In this document: positions 59,400-64,000 of the stretch, one piece after another
Layout: each line of letters opens with the position of its first letter
Numbering within the stretch: position 1 is the first letter of the stretch
Origin: Flavobacterium rhamnosiphilum
GTDB taxonomy: Bacteria > Bacteroidota > Bacteroidia > Flavobacteriales > Flavobacteriaceae
NCBI RefSeq assembly: GCF_004349195.1
Contig: NZ_SMLG01000001.1
Span: forward strand, 372,001-436,000
DNA length: 64,000 bases
Reading direction: 5' to 3'
Notes under the pieces: model-generated
What the model was told of the DNA's origin: nothing
Seen by the model: only the letters and a program-made list of their open reading frames with translations
Databases searched by the model: none
Translations under genes and position numbers: made by a program

Positions 59400-62237
59400 A
59401 TGAAAAAAATAGTACTCTTTTCTGCCCTCATTGTACAAAGTGTGTCTTGGGGACAAGTTTCCACCGCAGCGATTCAGCAATCATTGGAAGCCAAAAAAAT
59501 AATGGAGAAACAATCGCTTTTTCAAAATGTTACTTTCGAAAATGTGGGTCCAACGGTGATGAGCGGTAGAGTGGTGGATGTGGATGTAAATCCGGAAAAT
59601 CCAACCGAGTTTTATGTAGGATATGCTTCAGGCGGACTTTGGTACACGAATAATAATGGAATGAGTTTTTCTCCGGTTATGGATGCGGCGCCTACGCAAA
59701 ATGTGGGTGATATTGCGATAGACTGGAAACGAGGGACCATCTGGGTAGGAACTGGCGAAGTGAATTCGTCCCGATCGTCTTACGCAGGAATTGGAGTTTT
59801 GAAATCTGAAGATAAAGGAAAGACATGGCAAAATATGGGATTGCACGACAGTCATCACATCAGCAGAATCCTGATTAATCCAGCAAATCCTGATGAAGTT
59901 GTTGTGGGAGTAGTGGGGCATTTGTATTCGAAAAATGAAGAAAGAGGAATTTATAAAACGACTAATGGCGGAAAAACGTGGAGTAAAACCCTTTATATAG
60001 ACGATGAAACGGGGATTATAGATGTGGCTGTTTCGCCAAAAAATTTCAAGGTTCAATATGCGGCTTCTTGGAGTAAAGTCAGAAAAGCATGGGATTTTAT
60101 AGGAAGCGGAGCCACTTCGGGAATTTATAAAAGTGAAGATGCTGGATTGACATGGAAGCTTTACACAACTAGTGAAAGCGGATTTCCTGCAGGGGAAGGT
60201 GTTGGTCGAATCGGTTTAGCGGTGTATGATGATGATAATGTTTATGCCATTTTGGATAACCAATTCAAGAGACCGTTGCAGTCCAAAAAAAGCAATTCGT
60301 TACCAATTGCGTTTGCTATGCCGGGAGACGAATTCGTGAAATTGCCGAATAAAAGTTTGAATTCTATTTTAAAGAATTATGGATTAACCGAAAAATACAG
60401 AGCTGAAAACATTAAACACTGGGTTCAAAACGGGTATTTGCAACCTGATGAAGCCGCCAAAGTAGTTCTGGATGCGATAAACAGTTTTGCCGAGACGGAA
60501 GTTATCGGTGCCGAAGTATACAAATCAGATAACGGAGGAAAAAATTGGACGAAGACCCATCAAGATTTTATTGATGATTTCTTTTATTCGTACGGGTATT
60601 ATTTCAGTGTTATTTCTGTTGATCCGAACGATGTGAATAAAATTTATTTATCGGGCGTACCAATCATAAAATCAAATGATTGCGGAAAAACATTTACATC
60701 CATAAGTGAAGATAATGTTCACTCGGATCATCACGTAGTTTGGGTGAACCCAAATAAACCAGGGCATTTAATTAATGGAAATGATGGTGGTTTGAATATT
60801 TCGTATGATGATGGAGCGCATTGGGTGAAAAGTAATTCACATTCTGTAAGCCAGTTTTATGCAGTGAATGTGGATGAGCAAGAACCGTATAATATCTATG
60901 GCGGAATGCAGGATAACGGTGTTTGGGTCGGGTCAAGTACGTACAAATATTCGTCAGAATGGTACCAAACCGGAAAATATCCGTACGAAAATTTGATGGG
61001 TGGCGACGGAATGCAAATTCAAATTGACAAAAGAAATCCAAATATTGTTTTTACAGGTTTTCAATTTGGAAATTATTATAGAATTGATCGAGCGAATAAC
61101 AAGCGTGACTATATTTCGCCAAAGCCAAAAAAAGACGAGAAGCCCTTTCGATTCAATTGGCAAACGCCGATTTTATTGTCTTCACACAATCAGGATATTT
61201 TATACATGGGGACTAATTTCTTGCACCGTTCGATGAATCAAGGGGAAACTTGGACTGCTATTTCACCTGATTTGACACAAGGAGTGAAGGAAGGAAATGT
61301 CGCTTTTGGAACAATCGCTGCCATCAGCGAAAGTCCATTGCAGTTTGGTTTACTCTACACGGGAAGCGATGACGGATTGCTGAATGTATCGAAAGATGGC
61401 GGTGCGACTTGGAACAAAATTTCAGAAAATTTACCTCAAAACCGATGGATTTCCAGAGTAGTGGCTTCGGCGCACAAGAAAGAAAGAGTGTATGCGACTT
61501 TAAACGGATACCGTAATGATGATTTCACCAGTTATGTGTATGTGTCAGATGATTTTGGACAAACTTGGAAAAATATAGCGAATAATTTACCTGCAAGTCC
61601 AGTGAATGTAATTGTGGAGGATAATGTCAATGAGAATATTTTATATCTGGGAACGGACAGCGGATTGTATGTTTCGTTAAATAAAGGAACGAGCTGGGAT
61701 GATTTTTCTAACGGAATTCCTAATGTAGCCGTTCACGATTTAGTGATTCAAAAGAAAGCAAAAGATTTAGTGGTAGGAACCCACGGTCGTTCGGTGTATA
61801 AAGTCAATTTGGGGCAAGTGCAGCAATTGAATGATAAAGTGGTAGCGAAAAATCTTTATGTTTTTGAAGTTAAAAAAATAGAAAAATCCAAAAATTGGGG
61901 TAACAGTTGGAGTTCTTGGGCTAAGGCTCCAGAGCCAGAAGCGGAGATTTGGTTTTATTCAAATGCTGCTGCAGAAGTGCTGCTGCAGATTGAAAACAGC
62001 TTAAAAGAAGTTGTTTTTTCTCAAAAGGTAAAAGCTATAAAAGGACTGAACAAACACGTTTATGATCTTTCTTTGATCAAAGAAGCTGCGGATAGATTAA
62101 AAAATAAAGACAAAAAACTAAAATTGGAACAAGCTAAAAACGGCAAATATTACCTTCCAATTTCAGTGAATAAAATTAGCATTCAAAAAGGAAGCGAGAA
62201 AGTCGTTACTGATCTTGAAATTATCGAATCAAAATAA
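59400..62237 (+). CDS. secreted BNR/Asp-box (VPS10-like) beta-propeller protein
   Basis: 945 aa with a signal peptide (MKKIVLFSALIVQSVSWGQ). It holds at least nine Asp-box turns of the form S-x-D-x-G-x-T-W: TNNGGKTWSKT, SEDAGLTWKLY, SDNGGKNWTKT, SNDCGKTFTSI, SYDDGAHWVKS, SMNQGETWTAI, SKDGGATWNKI, SDDFGQTWKNI and SLNKGTSWDDF. This is the two-propeller layout of the sortilin/VPS10 and glycosidase-like superfamily of Bacteroidota. No sialidase-type Arg triad was recognised, so a binding or structural role is as likely as an enzyme. The end after about 810 (LGQVQQLNDKVVAKNLYVFE...) is a mixed alpha/beta tail without a type IX secretion signal visible. Regulation is unknown. Confidence 0.85.
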   Translation: MKKIVLFSALIVQSVSWGQVSTAAIQQSLEAKKIMEKQSLFQNVTFENVGPTVMSGRVVDVDVNPENPTEFYVGYASGGLWYTNNNGMSFSPVMDAAPTQNVGDIAIDWKRGTIWVGTGEVNSSRSSYAGIGVLKSEDKGKTWQNMGLHDSHHISRILINPANPDEVVVGVVGHLYSKNEERGIYKTTNGGKTWSKTLYIDDETGIIDVAVSPKNFKVQYAASWSKVRKAWDFIGSGATSGIYKSEDAGLTWKLYTTSESGFPAGEGVGRIGLAVYDDDNVYAILDNQFKRPLQSKKSNSLPIAFAMPGDEFVKLPNKSLNSILKNYGLTEKYRAENIKHWVQNGYLQPDEAAKVVLDAINSFAETEVIGAEVYKSDNGGKNWTKTHQDFIDDFFYSYGYYFSVISVDPNDVNKIYLSGVPIIKSNDCGKTFTSISEDNVHSDHHVVWVNPNKPGHLINGNDGGLNISYDDGAHWVKSNSHSVSQFYAVNVDEQEPYNIYGGMQDNGVWVGSSTYKYSSEWYQTGKYPYENLMGGDGMQIQIDKRNPNIVFTGFQFGNYYRIDRANNKRDYISPKPKKDEKPFRFNWQTPILLSSHNQDILYMGTNFLHRSMNQGETWTAISPDLTQGVKEGNVAFGTIAAISESPLQFGLLYTGSDDGLLNVSKDGGATWNKISENLPQNRWISRVVASAHKKERVYATLNGYRNDDFTSYVYVSDDFGQTWKNIANNLPASPVNVIVEDNVNENILYLGTDSGLYVSLNKGTSWDDFSNGIPNVAVHDLVIQKKAKDLVVGTHGRSVYKVNLGQVQQLNDKVVAKNLYVFEVKKIEKSKNWGNSWSSWAKAPEPEAEIWFYSNAAAEVLLQIENSLKEVVFSQKVKAIKGLNKHVYDLSLIKEAADRLKNKDKKLKLEQAKNGKYYLPISVNKISIQKGSEKVVTDLEIIESK

Positions 62238-62260
62238 ACAGTCATTCTGCTTTTAAAACA

Positions 62261-62294
62261 AAAAACACGATTTCAGATGAAATCGTGTTTTTTT
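62261..62294. terminator. bidirectional Rho-independent terminator
   Basis: Stem aaacacgatttc/gaaatcgtgttt with loop agat and T-runs both ways, between the convergent BNR and aceA genes. Confidence 0.85.
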
Positions 62295-62309
62295 ATGGTT
62301 GCTACTTTT

Positions 62310-63590
62310 CTAAAACTGTGCTACTTCTGTAGAATCTTTCATTGCAGTTGTAGAAGATTTTCCAATTGTCACGGTATTTTGTACCGCATCAAAATAGGAA
62401 GTTCCTACGAAACCTTGATGTTTTACCGCTTTGAAACCGTGTTTTTGCAAAGCAAATTCTCTTTCTTGCAATTCAGAATATCCGGCCATTCCTCTTTCTT
62501 TGTAGGCTTTAGACAATTCGAACATACTGGTGTTCAACGCGTGGAATCCGGCTAATGTGATGAACTGGAATTTGTATCCCATTGCCGCAAGATCTTCTCT
62601 GAATGTTTCCATTTCGGCAACTGATAATTTAGCAGCCCAGTTGAAAGATGGTGAGCAGTTGTAAGCCAACATTTTTCCAGGGAATTTTGCGTGAATTCCT
62701 TCAGCAAATTTTCTTGCATAGTCAAGATCCGGATTGCTGGTTTCCATCCAAATTAAATCAGCATAAGGCGCATAACTTAATCCTCTGTCAATTCCTTGTT
62801 CTACACCACAATTTACATAGAAAAAGCCTTCTCCAGTTTTTTCTCCCGTGATGAATTTAGCATCTCTAGGGTCAATATCGCTAGTTAATAAGTTGGCTGC
62901 ATCAGCATCTGTACGGGCAACAACAATTGTTGGCGTCCCCATAACATCTGCTGCTAGTCTTGCTGCAATCAATTTGTTTATGGCTTCTTGTGTTGGAACC
63001 AATACTTTTCCGCCTAAGTGTCCACATTTTTTTGCAGAACTCAATTGATCTTCAAAGTGAACTCCGGCAGCTCCCGCTTCAATCATCGATTTCATTAATT
63101 CGAAAGCATTAAGATTTCCACCGAAACCAGCTTCAGCATCAGCAACAATAGGAACTAGATATTCTTTTTTGTCTGCAGTTCCGTTAACGACTTGTATTTG
63201 ATCCGCTCTCAAAAGAGCATTATTGATTCGTTTCACTACCAATGGAACACTGTTGGCAGGATATAAAGATTGGTCAGGATACATTTCTCCGGCTACATTT
63301 GCATCAGCAGCTACCTGCCATCCGCTCAAATAAATAGCGTCTAAACCCGCTTCTACTTCTTGAATGGCTTGATTTCCGGTAAGCGCGCCAAGTCCGGCTA
63401 CAAAATCCTGAGAATTTAGTTTATTCCATAAAGTATTCGCTCCAATTCTGGCAACACTATGCTCTATTTGATAAGAACCTTGCAATTTCACCACTTCCTC
63501 AGCGGTGTATGGTCGCTCGATGCCATTCCATCTTGGGTTAGTAATCCAGTCGGTAACTAATTCTTGAATTCTTGTTTCGGTTGTTTTCAT
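62310..63590 (-). CDS. aceA: isocitrate lyase
   Basis: 426 aa. It splits isocitrate into glyoxylate and succinate in the glyoxylate bypass, allowing growth on acetate or fatty acids. The catalytic loop is [18 protein letters not shown] (about 188-205; Cys in KKCGH). Mg2+ and substrate sites are [17 protein letters not shown] (about 151-167), [15 protein letters not shown] and WMETSNPDL. The length is the short bacterial type (about 430). It lies 61 bases after the stop of aceB, so the pair is probably an operon with aceB first. Confidence 0.96.
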   Translation of the reverse strand: MKTTETRIQELVTDWITNPRWNGIERPYTAEEVVKLQGSYQIEHSVARIGANTLWNKLNSQDFVAGLGALTGNQAIQEVEAGLDAIYLSGWQVAADANVAGEMYPDQSLYPANSVPLVVKRINNALLRADQIQVVNGTADKKEYLVPIVADAEAGFGGNLNAFELMKSMIEAGAAGVHFEDQLSSAKKCGHLGGKVLVPTQEAINKLIAARLAADVMGTPTIVVARTDADAANLLTSDIDPRDAKFITGEKTGEGFFYVNCGVEQGIDRGLSYAPYADLIWMETSNPDLDYARKFAEGIHAKFPGKMLAYNCSPSFNWAAKLSVAEMETFREDLAAMGYKFQFITLAGFHALNTSMFELSKAYKERGMAGYSELQEREFALQKHGFKAVKHQGFVGTSYFDAVQNTVTIGKSSTTAMKDSTEVAQF

Positions 63591-63651
63591 AGTGTTTATA
63601 AAGGTTTAATGGTGTTTAATAGTTTTTTTTATTACAATTGATGTTGGAATT

Positions 63652-64000
63652 TTAGATGTATTTGTATCCTGGAATGGTCAAAAATTCGATAAAACTGTCG
63701 TTCACGACCAGAATGTCTAGTAATTGTTCGGCCAGTCTGTATTTTTGTTTTTCATGATTTTCATTTCCAACAAGTTCTCTGATTTTTTCAAATTCTTCCA
63801 TGGCTAATCGGTGATAGTATTTTTCAGTCAGGACTTTTTGATTGTCTAAAACCACTCCGTTTTGAAGCCATTGCCACAATTGTGATCTCGAAATCTCAGC
63901 AGTAGCGGCATCTTCCATTAAATTATGTAAGGCTGCGGCGCCTTGTCCGTTGAGCCATGAAGCGATATATAAAACCGAAATGCTGATGTTTTTTCGAACG
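63652..64000 (-). CDS. aceB: malate synthase A, C-terminal part (partial)
   Basis: The last 115 codons are present; the gene continues beyond the window. It makes malate from glyoxylate and acetyl-CoA, the second glyoxylate-bypass reaction. The visible part reads ISVLYIASWLNGQGAAALHN then LMEDAATAEISRSQLWQWL, the diagnostic AceB end block, with the catalytic Asp in MEDAATAEI. The ATG at 63918 is internal, and the frame is open upstream to the window edge. It stands directly before aceA. Confidence 0.95.
   Translation of the reverse strand, partial: VRKNISISVLYIASWLNGQGAAALHNLMEDAATAEISRSQLWQWLQNGVVLDNQKVLTEKYYHRLAMEEFEKIRELVGNENHEKQKYRLAEQLLDILVVNDSFIEFLTIPGYKYI

Overview
The window comes from a Flavobacterium-type member of the Bacteroidota. 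The DNA is AT-rich. Many genes are preceded by the Bacteroidota -7 promoter element TAnnTTTG. The gene content is also typical of flavobacteria: a TonB-dependent Oar-like receptor, an IPExxxVDY-family protein beside rnc-fabF-acpP, TPR histidine kinases, an OmpA protein with thrombospondin type 3 repeats, and the aceB-aceA pair. Most of the window is conserved housekeeping DNA with short spacers. No rRNA, tRNA, CRISPR array or prophage was seen.

Layout. 1-6.2 kb: end of a patatin/BamA-like protein, then aromatic amino acid catabolism (hmgA, hpd, tryptophan 2,3-dioxygenase) with a DUF3108 protein and an M23 lipoprotein. 6.2-18 kb: a 0.7 kb spacer with nested inverted repeats, pgi, the TonB receptor, a small membrane protein, RlpA, CYTH, a Gcr-like membrane protein, dinB and a PAS protein. 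18-32 kb: BI-1, then the leftward block pyk, IPExxxVDY, rnc, fabF, acpP; then purN, rnhA, a PfkB kinase, a long PurF-like enzyme, superoxide dismutase, comF, glyS and an outer-membrane protein. 32.5-36.7 kb: a signalling cassette (LytTR regulator, tandem-repeat secreted peptide, lipoprotein TPR sensor kinase, response regulator). 36.7-45.2 kb: thiL, pfkB, lepA, dusB, a MATE exporter, a LolE-like permease and rbfA. 45.5-57.6 kb: addA (interrupted in frame by a DUF559 nuclease-like element), kbl, ompA, addB, a small ABC system, a hydrolase and an AIM24-like protein. 57.9-64 kb: aminopeptidase P, a BNR-repeat secreted protein, aceA and the end of aceB.

Two places stand out. First, the 33.5 kb gene encodes a signal peptide followed by four near-identical 14-residue units ending in Lys-Lys-Ile. 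It lies between a LytTR regulator whose phospho-acceptor is Glu and a lipoprotein sensor kinase/response regulator pair, and a direct repeat of LytTR-site geometry lies just upstream of it. It looks like a precursor of a repeated secreted peptide. Second, addA carries an in-frame DUF559 domain bounded by GC-rich inverted repeats, with solo copies of the repeat nearby. This looks like a small mobile nuclease element captured inside a repair helicase.

The window also holds several families of interspersed palindromic repeats (labelled A to F here). Their arms are conserved while the internal stems differ, and some stems carry compensatory changes. Several of these repeats extend into upstream reading frames and create misleading early start codons (thiL, CYTH).
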